From assembly GCA_030694985.1 (NCBI GenBank), contig JAUYTV010000040.1, positions 1 through 64,000 of the forward strand: a stretch of DNA of 64,000 nt, given 5' to 3'. Under the pieces are notes generated by a model. The model did no database searches and was not told the DNA's origin. It saw only the letters and a program-made list of their open reading frames with translations. Made by a program: the position numbers and the translations under genes. This stretch comes from Methanoregula sp. GTDB taxonomy: Archaea; Halobacteriota; Methanomicrobia; Methanomicrobiales; Methanospirillaceae. Below, one piece after another: positions 55,738-64,000 of the stretch (the first letter of the stretch is position 1; each line of letters begins with the position of its first letter).

Positions 55738-56391
55738 TCACCATGTAAGTATTAAAAATTCACTAACGGGAATGAATACAAGAAATCCCACAGCAATTGC
55801 TGCCATTCCTGAAATCAGATCTCTTCTTCTGTGCGAAAACTTCGGACATAGTGAACCTCCGTTGTAAAAACCTCTCACTGCCATCAGTTCTGCAGTACCC
55901 TGCGCCCGGACAAGCGCGTCACTCACCAGAATGAGCCCGGCAGGTACGAGAGTTTTTGCGCCCCACCTTTGTCCTTTGATTTTCAGTGCTATGTGTATAC
56001 GCTCAAGATCTGTTGCAAGAGATTCTGCCATCTGCATGCCCATCTCTGCGATCATGCCCATCTCAAACCCTGTCCTGTTTCCAAACATCCAAACCCCGAG
56101 ATGTAAAAATTCCCCGGTTTTCTGCTCGCTAAAGAGCCAGATCCCGATAAGGATAATTACGATCATTCTGACAAGGTAGGACAATCCATCCCCGCCACCA
56201 GCGGATATGAAGAGTGCTGCAAGTGCGATCATCAGAATTGTTCCGGCAACTATCCGTATTCGCTTAATCTCCTGTAATCGAGGAGTAAAGACAAGCCACC
56301 ACACAAAGACGCCAGCAGCCCCTGGTACACTGAAAAAAGATACAAGAGTTAAGAGTGTTGCAGTCCCAATGCGCATCCTTACGTCCTGCAT
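55738..56391 (-). CDS. ecfT: ECF transporter membrane component
   Basis: This integral membrane protein of 217 residues (about five spans) matches EcfT/CbiQ. The coupling-helix motifs are present late in the protein, with residues such as ALVRAQGTAELMAVRGF. I chose the ATG at 56391, preceded by GGAGG and overlapping the upstream ATPase stop; the frame extends 30 codons upstream without support. With two ATPases and BioY it forms a biotin importer. Confidence 0.83.
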   Translation of the reverse strand: MQDVRMRIGTATLLTLVSFFSVPGAAGVFVWWLVFTPRLQEIKRIRIVAGTILMIALAALFISAGGGDGLSYLVRMIVIILIGIWLFSEQKTGEFLHLGVWMFGNRTGFEMGMIAEMGMQMAESLATDLERIHIALKIKGQRWGAKTLVPAGLILVSDALVRAQGTAELMAVRGFYNGGSLCPKFSHRRRDLISGMAAIAVGFLVFIPVSEFLILTW

Positions 56392-57071
56392 ATAGCCTCC
56401 TGAAGATCCAAATGAGAAATATTTTTCAGACTCTTTCCAGAAGCGATAATTTTTTTTATCAGAGCCGGGGCATGCTCCCACCTGGTAAGTGCATCCGGCA
56501 TCTTCCCGCGGTTGAACAACTCACCCTGCTGTATCTCCCATATGTGATCTACTCTGGGAAAGCAGGACTGTTCATGGGAAAAGATGATTGTTATTCCACC
56601 GGATAGCCGGGACAGGTGCTCACATAATCGTTCTTTTTCTTTGGCATCCAGTGAACTGAATGGTTCATCAAGCAGGAGAAGATCGTATTTTTTCGCAAGT
56701 GCACAGGCCAGATGCAGGCGTTTTAATTCCCCGCGACTCAACGTGAGTGGTGCTACATCACGCTTATCCATGAGATTAATTTCATAAAGAACAGGCTCGC
56801 AATCAAGTCCCCACGATCTGCATTCCTCTGCAACTGTAGCACCCGTAACATGATATTCGGGAAATTGCAAGGAGATCATACTCGATGAGATACCATCCCG
56901 GACTATACTGCCGTCAGCAGGAGACAAAAACCCGGCCATCATCAGCGCAAGGGTTGATTTTCCGCTTCCCACATCACCGCTTACCAGATGAAGTCCCTCA
57001 CTAAACGTTCCGTCAGCAACCAGCGACCAGTTGCCCCGGCATGCGCGGGCTGCATTGAGGTGAAGTTTCAT
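56379..57071 (-). CDS. ecfA2: ECF transporter ATPase, second copy
   Basis: This protein of about 230 residues has Walker A VSGDVGSGKST, signature LTLSRGELKRLHLA, Walker B LLLLDEPFSSLD and H-loop FSHE. The signature is a slightly unusual SRGE rather than SGGQ, as in some EcfA2 proteins. The ATG at 57071 overlaps the ecfA1 stop as ATGA. It pairs with ecfA1 as the asymmetric ATPase of a dedicated biotin ECF transporter. Confidence 0.83.
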   Translation of the reverse strand: MKLHLNAARACRGNWSLVADGTFSEGLHLVSGDVGSGKSTLALMMAGFLSPADGSIVRDGISSSMISLQFPEYHVTGATVAEECRSWGLDCEPVLYEINLMDKRDVAPLTLSRGELKRLHLACALAKKYDLLLLDEPFSSLDAKEKERLCEHLSRLSGGITIIFSHEQSCFPRVDHIWEIQQGELFNRGKMPDALTRWEHAPALIKKIIASGKSLKNISHLDLQEAICRT

Positions 57072-57739
57072 ACCTTGCACCGCCACGATAATGGATAGAA
57101 CGGGGTTTTTTGCAGTGATTCAAAGACATGGGCAGGACTCCCGCTTAACGAAATACAGCCGTTTTCCAGATACAGGAGGTAATTTCCCCGCGCGGCCGCT
57201 TCCATCTGCTGGGTGCAGCGAAGTATATAAGGAACTGCACTGGTTTGTATCAACTGTTCGATATGAGAGCAGCGTGTTTCATCCAGATGTGAGTCATACT
57301 CATCCAGCACAAGGATTTTTGGACGCTGGACAAGGGCGGCTGCAAGAGCAACAAGAACTTTTTCCCCGCCAGATAGTTCCCTCATCGTTCGATCGAGAAG
57401 ATGCATGATATCCATTCTTTCTGCAATAGCGAGCACTGCGCTCTCTGTCTCCCTGCATGGCTGGTGGGAAAAAAAAAGGCAGGATGCGATCTCATCTGAA
57501 ACTCGTGAAAAAAGGATATTTTTATCCGGAAATTCATTTACCCAGCCAACATCAGTCTCTCGTGGTTTTTTGTCATCGATGAATATCTCTCCGGCTTCCG
57601 GCTCAGCAATTCCCGAGCAAAGCTGAAGAAAACTTGTCTTGCCACTCCCGTTTGGTCCGATAATTGAAGTTATTCCGGGGGGTATTGTAAGCGAATCGAT
57701 TCTGATATTACGATACAGGAGCCTTGACAGTTCTATCAT
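57068..57739 (-). CDS. ecfA1: ECF transporter ATPase, first copy
   Basis: Starting from the ATG at 57739, which overlaps the bioY stop as ATGA, this 223-residue ATPase shows Walker A IGPNGSGKTS, signature MRELSGGEKVLVALA and Walker B ILVLDEYDSHLD. The Asp-Glu is followed by Tyr instead of Pro, a modest departure. It energises biotin import together with ecfA2, ecfT and BioY. The frame extends further upstream into bioY but without a ribosome site. Confidence 0.83.
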   Translation of the reverse strand: MIELSRLLYRNIRIDSLTIPPGITSIIGPNGSGKTSFLQLCSGIAEPEAGEIFIDDKKPRETDVGWVNEFPDKNILFSRVSDEIASCLFFSHQPCRETESAVLAIAERMDIMHLLDRTMRELSGGEKVLVALAAALVQRPKILVLDEYDSHLDETRCSHIEQLIQTSAVPYILRCTQQMEAAARGNYLLYLENGCISLSGSPAHVFESLQKTPFYPLSWRCKV

Positions 57740-58245
57740 GGAAGTCTCTTTGCGATCATGTAGACTGCGGATGCTTTGATCACATCTCCCAAAATGAACG
57801 GAAGCATTCCTATTGCCAATGCAGCAGCAATACCCATGCCGGTCGAATATATGAGCCAACAAATACCGCAGGTATAGATGATCAATGTGGCCATGGCCAG
57901 TCCAATCACATGGACCCTTGCAGATTTTGCTTCATATGCCAGACCCGCAATAAGAGCAGCCGGGATAAAACCAATCAGGTAACCCCCGGTGGGTCCCAGA
58001 AGGATTCCGAGACCTGCAATCCCGTTGTGAAAGACCGGTAGCCCCAGCGCGCCCAGCATAAGATACAAGGTGACCGGGATTACTGCATACCTATGCATGA
58101 CTGCACCTGCGAGCAGAACAAAAAGTGTCTGGAGGGTCAGCGGTACAGGAAAAAAGGGTACAGATACCCAGCTGCCCAGTGCAATCATGGCGATAAATGC
58201 CGCAGACAGTGCAATAATTCTGGATCTTTTCAGGTCCCCAAACAT
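57736..58245 (-). CDS. bioY: Biotin transporter substrate-binding membrane protein
   Basis: This 169-residue hydrophobic protein of about six spans is the S component of a biotin ECF transporter. The BioY signature is seen in VPFFPVPLTLQTLFVLLAG and GPTGGYLIGF. It is preceded by birA and coupled by ATGA to the first ATPase gene. The presence of a complete importer suggests the cell relies on external biotin, although biosynthesis genes elsewhere cannot be excluded. Confidence 0.93.
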   Translation of the reverse strand: MFGDLKRSRIIALSAAFIAMIALGSWVSVPFFPVPLTLQTLFVLLAGAVMHRYAVIPVTLYLMLGALGLPVFHNGIAGLGILLGPTGGYLIGFIPAALIAGLAYEAKSARVHVIGLAMATLIIYTCGICWLIYSTGMGIAAALAIGMLPFILGDVIKASAVYMIAKRLP

Positions 58246-58295
58246 CGTCTACCTAAAAAAATTTAGTGGTTGACGATAAAAAATATCGCTTTTCG

Positions 58296-59276
58296 TCACT
58301 GCTGGTAGCAGTCACCAGCAATAACTCGTTCGAGTCTGCCATTCTCTTTTCTAATAATGAGTGCGCCGAACTCATCGATATCTACTGCATCTCCTTCAAA
58401 TGAATTTTTAAGAGTACGAATCTGGACATGGTTTTCAAGTGTGCACGAAAGGCTCTTCCACTCCTGTAATATTGTTTCATATTCACCTTCTTCCAAAAGC
58501 AGGTAACGGCTTTCGAACTCTTTTAAGATTCGTGCAAGGAATGAGGCACGATCAACATCATGACCAACCTCAGCACTTATGGAGGTGATATCCTTCTGGA
58601 GTGCAGGTGAGAAATTGCTGATAGGAACATTTACGTTCACCCCAATTCCCAGCAGACAATAATGCACAGTGTCGGCTTCTGCTTCAAGTTCTAAAAGCAG
58701 TCCTGCAACTTTTTTGTTGCCAATGAAAATATCATTTGGCCATTTGATCAGCGCGCCGAGCTCAAACTCCCTGCGCATGGCCCGCGCAATAGCTATAGAT
58801 CCGGCCATAGTGATCATGAATATATGATCAACAGGAATCTCTGGTTTGAGAATGATGGTTAACCAGATTCCTCCCCCCGGTGAGATCCAGGCCCTCCCCA
58901 TCCTCCCAACAGCCCCGCTCTGTTCTTCAGCAACGATCAGGGTACCGTTAAGTTTCTCAAAATCACCCTCCTGACAAATTTGTTTGCCAACAGCGTTTGT
59001 GGATGGGGTATTTTCTAAATAGCGCATTTTTTTTCCAATAAACTGCGTCCGGAGATTTTTGTGAATTTCGTAAGGCAACAGCTTGTTACTCGTGTGGATG
59101 AGTCTGTATCCCTCTTTCTGTGAGGATGAGATAGTGTAACCCATCTGGCGCAGCTCTTTGATCTGCTTCCAGACTGCTGAGCGGGTGACTCCCAGTTCGT
59201 TGCTGATCGTTTCTCCTGATAACGGTGCAACAGCCCGTTCAAGAATTTCAAGTACTCTGAATGCGGTATCGGGCAT
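58296..59276 (-). CDS. birA: Biotin-protein ligase with DNA-binding domain
   Basis: The 326-residue bifunctional BirA has an N-terminal winged helix (SGETISNELGVTRSAVWKQIKELRQMGY, about residues 18-45) and a catalytic domain with GAVGRMGRAWISPGGGIW (biotinyl-AMP loop) and KWPNDIFIGNKKVAGLL. It attaches biotin to PycB K550 and probably represses this operon when biotin is plentiful. GGTGAT is placed well before the ATG at 59276, so I prefer this to a longer frame reaching 59336 that overlaps the preceding gene. Confidence 0.92.
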   Translation of the reverse strand: MPDTAFRVLEILERAVAPLSGETISNELGVTRSAVWKQIKELRQMGYTISSSQKEGYRLIHTSNKLLPYEIHKNLRTQFIGKKMRYLENTPSTNAVGKQICQEGDFEKLNGTLIVAEEQSGAVGRMGRAWISPGGGIWLTIILKPEIPVDHIFMITMAGSIAIARAMRREFELGALIKWPNDIFIGNKKVAGLLLELEAEADTVHYCLLGIGVNVNVPISNFSPALQKDITSISAEVGHDVDRASFLARILKEFESRYLLLEEGEYETILQEWKSLSCTLENHVQIRTLKNSFEGDAVDIDEFGALIIRKENGRLERVIAGDCYQQ

Positions 59277-59281
59277 ATAAA

Positions 59282-59704
59282 TCACCGTCTGGAACGACTC
59301 TGTTCTGTGGGAAGCGGGCATGGATCTTTGCCACATACCTGTTTTATTATCGCAGACTGGTTTTCCATAAGCGTTGCAAGATCGAAGATACCGGTGATAT
59401 CAACAACTCCTATTGCCCCGATTGCATTTCCATCCCGGTCCCTGATGGGAGTGACGGTTACGGGAACGCCCTTATACGCGCCACTTGAAGGAGTGATCTT
59501 TATCGTGCTGTTTGTCCTGATAGATTCAATAAGGATCGGGCCGTTATAATGGCGATCGATAACCTTTCCCTCTTCTACCCGGATCCCGTCCTTCTCTAAC
59601 GATTTTGCCGTAACGGGAAGACGGTGGATCAGTTCATGGACTGCAATCACTAAAGGTTCCAGATCGCCTGCTTCTGCGCTGCAGGATAAGGTATAGCGGT
59701 GCAT
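59282..59704 (-). CDS. DUF2111-like small methanogen protein
   Basis: This 140-residue cytoplasmic protein resembles the DUF2111 family found mainly in methanogens. The central part, PSSGAYKGVPVTVTPIRDRDGNAIGAIGVVDITGI, has a PAS-like feel (repeating beta strands with a glycine-rich turn), suggesting ligand sensing. It ends with CGKDPCPLP. It lies 5 bp ahead of birA on the same strand, so it may be co-transcribed with the biotin operon. The function is unknown. Confidence 0.65.
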   Translation of the reverse strand: MHRYTLSCSAEAGDLEPLVIAVHELIHRLPVTAKSLEKDGIRVEEGKVIDRHYNGPILIESIRTNSTIKITPSSGAYKGVPVTVTPIRDRDGNAIGAIGVVDITGIFDLATLMENQSAIIKQVCGKDPCPLPTEQSRSRR

Positions 59705-59820
59705 GGAAAGTATCTCATTAAGTCTGGTTACTCTCTATCCAGATGAACATTGTGGATGGGAATTCATTTCTGCCTTAAAGACCTAAAAAAAAGGATATGG
59801 ATTATGAAATATTCATAGCG

Positions 59821-60396
59821 CTAAAAAATTGTAGGTAATCCCGCACAACAAAACGCTTTTAAGAATTTTTTTGCGGGATATTCATGCACACTGGTCACAA
59901 CAATTTTTCCCTTTTCTATCTGCTTTTCAATAATCACATCAGTGTCCTGCGCTCTGCCAACACAAATTCCCTCATGCGAAATGAATGAACCATCGCACTC
60001 AATGCATAAGGGATCATAATCGTCAATCAGGGTTCCCGTATCTGAAGAGGGTATACAATCGATACGGCGAGGATGACAATCGTGTTTGTATGTCACAATG
60101 AACGGAAGCCAGTCGTACACATACGGTTTGTCGGTTGCTGCCCCGTAGACTAACAGGTTCCCGCCGTTCTCAACGAATTTTTTTATCCGCGGTGATGAGG
60201 CCCGGAGTGCCGGAAGAAGATTGGAATAGAGATGATTCCCAAATCCCGTAGGTATGATCAGGCAGTTGAACGTTTTACGATAAAACGGCGCGGCAAGCAT
60301 GTGAGGTGTGACAAGTTCACAAGTAATCCCACAATCCTCGATAAACCGGTTGAAATGCTGGTTGGTTCCCCAAACGAACCCGGCCCGGCAACTCAT
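59821..60396 (-). CDS. Unrecognised glutamine-amidotransferase-like protein
   Basis: This 191-residue protein has a flavodoxin/class I amidotransferase-like pattern: FNCLIIPTGFGNHLYSNLL, then KKFVENGGNLLVYGAA, and a late VVTSVHEYPAKKFL strand. A convincing catalytic Cys-His-Glu triad is not visible, so it may be a non-catalytic member. Its start overlaps the rtcB stop by 4 bp, which ties it to RNA repair or tRNA splicing. I do not know a named function. Confidence 0.6.
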   Translation of the reverse strand: MSCRAGFVWGTNQHFNRFIEDCGITCELVTPHMLAAPFYRKTFNCLIIPTGFGNHLYSNLLPALRASSPRIKKFVENGGNLLVYGAATDKPYVYDWLPFIVTYKHDCHPRRIDCIPSSDTGTLIDDYDPLCIECDGSFISHEGICVGRAQDTDVIIEKQIEKGKIVVTSVHEYPAKKFLKAFCCAGLPTIF

Positions 60397-61826
60397 CCCT
60401 TGATCACACCTAAAGGTGAAAGGCGCGCCACCAGCCGGGAAATTCCCACGTCATGCACAACATTTACTACTTCATCGCTGGACTTGTAGACTTCGGGTGC
60501 TTCATCAGCGATCGCATTCTCACTGTGTGCCCGTACGATTATTCCCGCTTTCAAGAGATTTGCCGTGATATCTTTCCCACTCAGATTTTTCTTTGCCTGT
60601 GTGCGGCTCATGATGCGTCCTGCCCCATGACAGGTGCTGCCGAATGTCTTTTCCATGGCAGTTTTCGTTCCGCGCAGCACAAAGGATGACGTTCCCATGC
60701 TGCCGGGAATGATGACGGGCTGGCCGATCTTTTTCAGTTCAAATGGAATTTCATCTGAATCAGGACCGAACGCGCGGGTAGCACCTTTGCGGTGAACGCA
60801 CACTTTCATGCGCTTTCCATCGACTTCATGCTCTTCGATCTTTGCAATATTATGCGCAACATCATAGATAAGCGGGATATCCTCATAATCGATCCTAAAC
60901 ATCTTTGCAAGAACCTGCCGTGTGGTATGCGTGATGAGCTGACGGTTTGCCCATGCATAATTTGCTGAAGCAGCCATTGCACCAAAATAGTCTTTCCCCT
61001 CCGTTGATGTGATGGGCGCGCAGGCAAGTTGCCGGTCCGGAATGGTGATATGATATTTTTTTGTGGCCATTTCGAGAAGTTTTAAGTGATCAGTACATAC
61101 CTGGTGTCCGAGCCCGCGCGAACCGCAATGGATCATGCAACAGATCTGCCCAAGCCGGATCCCGAATGCCTGTGCTGCTTCAGGATCGAAGATCTCAGAA
61201 ACAAGCTGCATCTCAAGAAAATGGTTTCCGGATCCTAATGTTCCCCCTTGCGGAACACCCCGCTGTCTGGCTTTTGTAGACACGGTGTGGCAATCAGCCT
61301 CTTTCATATATCCGCCATCCTCGCAGCGGATGAGATCGCGTTTGGTACCGTAACCTGAATCTACCGCCCAGCTTGCCCCTTTTATCATCATTCTTTCGAG
61401 ATCCGGCTGAGATATCCTGAGCGAACTCTTACCCCCGACCCCGGTGGGGACTGCCCTGAAGAGTTCCTCGATCAGGTCACGGCGCCCGGAAATATCTTTC
61501 TGTGCAAGTGGTGTGGTGAGCAACCGAACACCGCAGTTGATGTCAAATCCGACACCCCCGGGAGATATTACCCCTTCATCGAGTGAGAATGCCGCAACAC
61601 CTCCAATGGGAAATCCATAGCCCCAGTGAATGTCTGGCATAGCCAGCGAATTCCGGATTATACCGGGCATGGTGGCAACGTTTGCCAGCTGCTGGATTGC
61701 TCCGGACTCAAGACTCTTTCCTAACAATTCCGATAAGAAAAATTTTCCCGGTACCCTCATGCCCGGGACATACCCCACAGGCACTTCCCATTCATTCACA
61801 CCAGTTTGTGAAACCCCTTCAAGCAT
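60393..61826 (-). CDS. rtcB: RNA-splicing ligase RtcB
   Basis: This 477-residue RtcB joins tRNA exons after intron removal, using GTP and Mn2+. The Mn-binding and guanylylation residues lie in GFDINCGVRLL (Asp and Cys), GSGNHFLEMQ, CMIHCGSRGLGHQ and STCHGAGRIMSR, the last carrying the guanylylated His. Length is normal and no intein is present. The archease cofactor is encoded just upstream, and a tRNA-Met gene with an intron at 52294-52409 is a local substrate. Confidence 0.95.
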   Translation of the reverse strand: MLEGVSQTGVNEWEVPVGYVPGMRVPGKFFLSELLGKSLESGAIQQLANVATMPGIIRNSLAMPDIHWGYGFPIGGVAAFSLDEGVISPGGVGFDINCGVRLLTTPLAQKDISGRRDLIEELFRAVPTGVGGKSSLRISQPDLERMMIKGASWAVDSGYGTKRDLIRCEDGGYMKEADCHTVSTKARQRGVPQGGTLGSGNHFLEMQLVSEIFDPEAAQAFGIRLGQICCMIHCGSRGLGHQVCTDHLKLLEMATKKYHITIPDRQLACAPITSTEGKDYFGAMAASANYAWANRQLITHTTRQVLAKMFRIDYEDIPLIYDVAHNIAKIEEHEVDGKRMKVCVHRKGATRAFGPDSDEIPFELKKIGQPVIIPGSMGTSSFVLRGTKTAMEKTFGSTCHGAGRIMSRTQAKKNLSGKDITANLLKAGIIVRAHSENAIADEAPEVYKSSDEVVNVVHDVGISRLVARLSPLGVIKG

Positions 61827-61915
61827 CAGTTTTCACCCACCGTTGTCTGAACTATTGAATAAAAGACCATACTTTTAATCATCCTCATGGTCTTTACCAG
61901 TTTTTCGTGCCATCC

Positions 61916-62323
61916 TTATACATCAAATAAGATGTCCAGCATATATCCGTTCGCATCCTTCTGAATTATTAGTCCTGAATAGGAGATCCCTTTCACTTCA
62001 GTTCCCGATGAATGCCGCAAAGGATCAAACGATTCCCCATATAAAATCGCAGTAAGGTGCAGTCCTTCGATCTTAATATCTGCCCGTAAAAAAACCAGTC
62101 CTTTAACTTCAGCGATAAAAAGCACTTCAGAAAGGAAGTCACATAATAGCGATTCAATATTGTCAGACTCTATTTGGATCTCTTTTACTATTCCCCCTTT
62201 ACGATCGGTTCCATACAATACCTGCATAAGCGCAAGGAAAGCTTCTGAAAAAAGAGCACCCAGCGTCAGTGCCCGGGCCCGTATTTTTACATCCGCCGTG
62301 TGAGAGATCTCTTCAAAACTCAT
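61916..62323 (-). CDS. Archease
   Basis: This 135-residue protein activates RtcB, promoting its guanylylation. It starts MSFEEISHTADVKIRARA, the archease signature with the metal-binding Asp, and ends with DANGYMLDILFDV. It is 89 bp upstream of rtcB and its ATG overlaps the stop of the preceding small gene (TGATG), so the three genes are probably one operon. Confidence 0.92.
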   Translation of the reverse strand: MSFEEISHTADVKIRARALTLGALFSEAFLALMQVLYGTDRKGGIVKEIQIESDNIESLLCDFLSEVLFIAEVKGLVFLRADIKIEGLHLTAILYGESFDPLRHSSGTEVKGISYSGLIIQKDANGYMLDILFDV

Positions 62324-62610
62324 CAGCGCTCATGCCTGATCAAATCGTTATCATCAAAGAATGGGATCATCTCCATATGAATGCTGTGCAGGAAACGTGC
62401 CTGGTGAATGGAGACATATATGGTATGGTCGCCTGCTTTTATGAGCAGGTCTGATTTTTTCGGAGGCTTTATCCGTATTGGCAGAAGAATGGGTCCTCCG
62501 CAGGATGTACTGATACGAAAATCACAGTTACGCTTATTGATAAAATCGATCACTTCTGGAAGAACAGTAACCTCGCTTAAACCCGCGCGGTCATAGGAAT
62601 CGGTATACAT
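62323..62610 (-). CDS. Unrecognised small archaeal protein
   Basis: This 95-residue soluble protein has a CDFRISTSCGGPILLPIRIKPPKKSDL segment containing two cysteines, which could bind a metal, and a C-terminal FDDNDLIRHER tail. No family is recognised. Its stop overlaps the archease ATG (TGATG), so it is translationally linked to the RtcB-archease pair and may have an RNA-related role; that is inference from context only. Confidence 0.65.
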   Translation of the reverse strand: MYTDSYDRAGLSEVTVLPEVIDFINKRNCDFRISTSCGGPILLPIRIKPPKKSDLLIKAGDHTIYVSIHQARFLHSIHMEMIPFFDDNDLIRHER

Positions 62611-62667
62611 GATGCTGTTATTATTGGAAGGCTTTGGTAAAAACGGTTATGGATCAGGAACAATCAA

Positions 62668-62979
62668 TCAGCAGACGCCGACGATCCTGATCACGACATC
62701 AAAATATTTTTCCTTGAGTTCATAGCTGTTCACTCCATCAGCATTTCGCATTGAACTTAGTATACCTATCCGGGAAGCAATGATACCAATCATGGATGCA
62801 ATGGCATGGAATGTTACTACAAACTGCTTTTGCAGTTCAAGAACAATTTCTGCAATAGTGATTGATTTGGTCTTTACCAGGAGTCTCAGTACTTCGCGCC
62901 GGATTCCGGTCCTGTCCCGGGAGAGGTAGGATCGCAGGCGCCCTTCAATGACTCTTCTGATCTCAGTTGGAGATCTCAT
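62668..62979 (-). CDS. DUF2551-like winged-helix protein
   Basis: This 103-residue protein is helical in its first 75 residues (IRREVLRLLVKTKSITIAEIVLELQKQF), then has a short wing-like ending, and resembles the DUF2551 family of methanogens. The pattern suggests a winged helix-turn-helix, perhaps a small regulator. It lies 57 bp ahead of the 95-residue gene and could head the rtcB operon. It is divergent from secF. Confidence 0.65.
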   Translation of the reverse strand: MRSPTEIRRVIEGRLRSYLSRDRTGIRREVLRLLVKTKSITIAEIVLELQKQFVVTFHAIASMIGIIASRIGILSSMRNADGVNSYELKEKYFDVVIRIVGVC

Positions 62980-63235
62980 AGTTTATGTGTCAAAGGTCTG
63001 TGTATATATAATTATTGATTTTGTGCGTTTTTAAATCCCTGAACGGAAATCGGGCTAATTTTAAACAGAACAAGTTTTTTCTGCGAAATAAAAAATTGCT
63101 CTTACTGCCCACCGCACATCATTTACATCTGGACAGGTACAAAAATTTTTTTCCTTTCCTTTGTTGTAAAAGATCTTTTTCAACTCCGGCCAATGATGAC
63201 TCTGGTAACTATTTAATCGTAGATTAACAGATGAT

Positions 63236-64000
63236 ATGGACATGGGATGGATCAAATACGATATTGAAAAATATTCACCAAAACAATTGGTGATAATCCC
63301 GCTTGTACTTCTTCTAATTTCGATAGTACTGCTCTCATTTAACATGATAAATACCGGTATGCCGGTAACCCCGGGTATTGATTTTTCCGGTGGCACAGCA
63401 GTTACGGTAATTACTCCGGATACACGCGAACAGCTCCTGACAACATTTTCAGGATACCCTTTAATCGATGTCGCTGAGGGTGTAAACAACGGGAAATTTT
63501 TGAAATTCAGTTCGATGAATGATGCAAAGTTCCTATCACTCACATCACTGATCACGCAGAAATACCCGGATGCAAAGATCGATCAGATTGGAGAATCCTT
63601 TGGTAAAACCCTGCAATATCAGGCCGTGCTTGCCCTCATCTTTTCCTTTATCGGTATGGCGATTGTTATCTTTTTGGCATTCCGGACATTTGTTCCAGCA
63701 GCTGCAGTCGTTTTTGCCGCGTTTGCAGATATGGTGATGACAGCAGCAGCGATGAACATTATCGGCATTCCCCTGTCCCTTGGAACAGTAGCTGCGCTGC
63801 TCATGCTGATTGGTTACTCTGTTGACAGCGATATCCTTCTCACAAACCGTGTTCTGAAGCGGCAGGGAAAACTCAATGAAAAACTCTCAGGAGCGTTCAC
63901 GACCGGGATGATCATGACATCGACAACTCTCGCTGCAACAGCGGCCTTGTTTATCGTTTCATGGTTTGGTTCGGTACAGATACTTATGGAAATATCTGCA
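63236..64000 (+). CDS. secF: Preprotein translocase subunit SecF (cut by window end)
   Basis: The open frame runs off the window after 255 residues. It starts MDMGWIKYDIEKY, has a first membrane span (about 20-38), the PGIDFSGGTAV motif, a periplasmic-side domain, then a block of membrane spans with SVDSDILLTNRVL and TTLAATAALFIVSWF, the conserved SecF core. SecF works with SecD to drive the later steps of protein export. A second ATG six bases downstream is an alternative start. The secD gene is expected just beyond the window. Confidence 0.92.
   Translation, partial: MDMGWIKYDIEKYSPKQLVIIPLVLLLISIVLLSFNMINTGMPVTPGIDFSGGTAVTVITPDTREQLLTTFSGYPLIDVAEGVNNGKFLKFSSMNDAKFLSLTSLITQKYPDAKIDQIGESFGKTLQYQAVLALIFSFIGMAIVIFLAFRTFVPAAAVVFAAFADMVMTAAAMNIIGIPLSLGTVAALLMLIGYSVDSDILLTNRVLKRQGKLNEKLSGAFTTGMIMTSTTLAATAALFIVSWFGSVQILMEISA

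Noticed and set aside
63061-63555. 164-residue leftward frame under the start of secF
   Set aside because: It is the antisense shadow of the clearly conserved SecF frame and has no ribosome site.
1-64000. CRISPR arrays, toxin-antitoxin pairs, restriction-modification or other defence systems
   Set aside because: No regularly spaced repeats and no recognisable defence proteins were found; the only repeats are the two MITE families and IS ends.

Overview
The window looks like the chromosome of a methanogenic euryarchaeon, most likely of the order Methanomicrobiales. The sequence signs are an Mmp10-type methanogenesis marker radical SAM protein, an archaeal pyruvate carboxylase split into two subunits (PycA/PycB), an elongator tRNA-Met with an intron after position 37, RtcB plus archease, an archaeal SecF, small DUF2111- and DUF2551-like methanogen proteins, and GGTGA-type ribosome-binding sites. 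The genus is an inference only.

Layout. (1) 1-3.0 kb: the tail of an unknown gene, then two IS1634-type transposases head to head, one broken and one intact. (2) 3.0-19.8 kb: a surface-sugar block bounded by two inverted copies of a 95-bp MITE-like element. It holds a complete pseudaminic acid pathway (pseB, pseC, pseF, a pseG-pseH fusion and pseI). Behind that lies a tight operon of a second CMP-sugar-type cytidylyltransferase, a Gfo/Idh oxidoreductase, a GT-B-like protein, a DegT aminotransferase and a GNAT acetyltransferase. Two very large GT-B-like orphan proteins, an epimerase and a D-2-hydroxyacid dehydrogenase complete the block. (3) 19.8-25.5 kb: ATP-grasp, HAD phosphatase, LmbE deacetylase, a C-methyltransferase bracketed by two identical inverted copies of a second, 114-bp MITE, and a B12-type radical SAM protein. 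(4) 25.55-29.53 kb: an insertion-sequence pile-up, with an IS1182/IS5-like element abutted by an IS481-like element that is itself split by an IS256-like element. (5) 29.6-36.7 kb: a methyltransferase, an ABC exporter, a CDP-6-deoxyhexose set (rfbF, rfbG, RmlC-like epimerase, SDR) and a membrane-anchored GT2. (6) 36.8-41.4 kb: HisF/HisH paralogues beside an N-acetyl sugar amidotransferase, presumably making an acetamidino sugar. (7) 41.4-49.9 kb: a leftward operon with a second nonulosonic-acid set (neuC, neuB, neuA) joined to a KdnA/KdnB-like aminotransferase and iron-alcohol dehydrogenase pair. (8) 50-64 kb: housekeeping genes. These are tRNA-Thr, mmp10, a duplicated DUF350 membrane protein, the split tRNA-Met gene, a seven-gene biotin operon (birA-bioY-ecfA-ecfA-ecfT-pycB-pycA), a DUF2111 protein, rtcB, archease and the start of secF.

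Regions 2-7 together look like one large accessory glycan locus building several activated sugars for the cell surface, S-layer or archaellum: CMP-pseudaminate, a second CMP-nonulosonate possibly with a terminal amine, a CDP-6-deoxyhexose and an amidinated N-acetyl sugar. No oligosaccharyltransferase is visible. Two genes here, hisH and pseG-pseH, have no ATG, GTG or TTG start able to give a full-length protein. Both have a well-placed Shine-Dalgarno sequence before an ATA or ATC codon.
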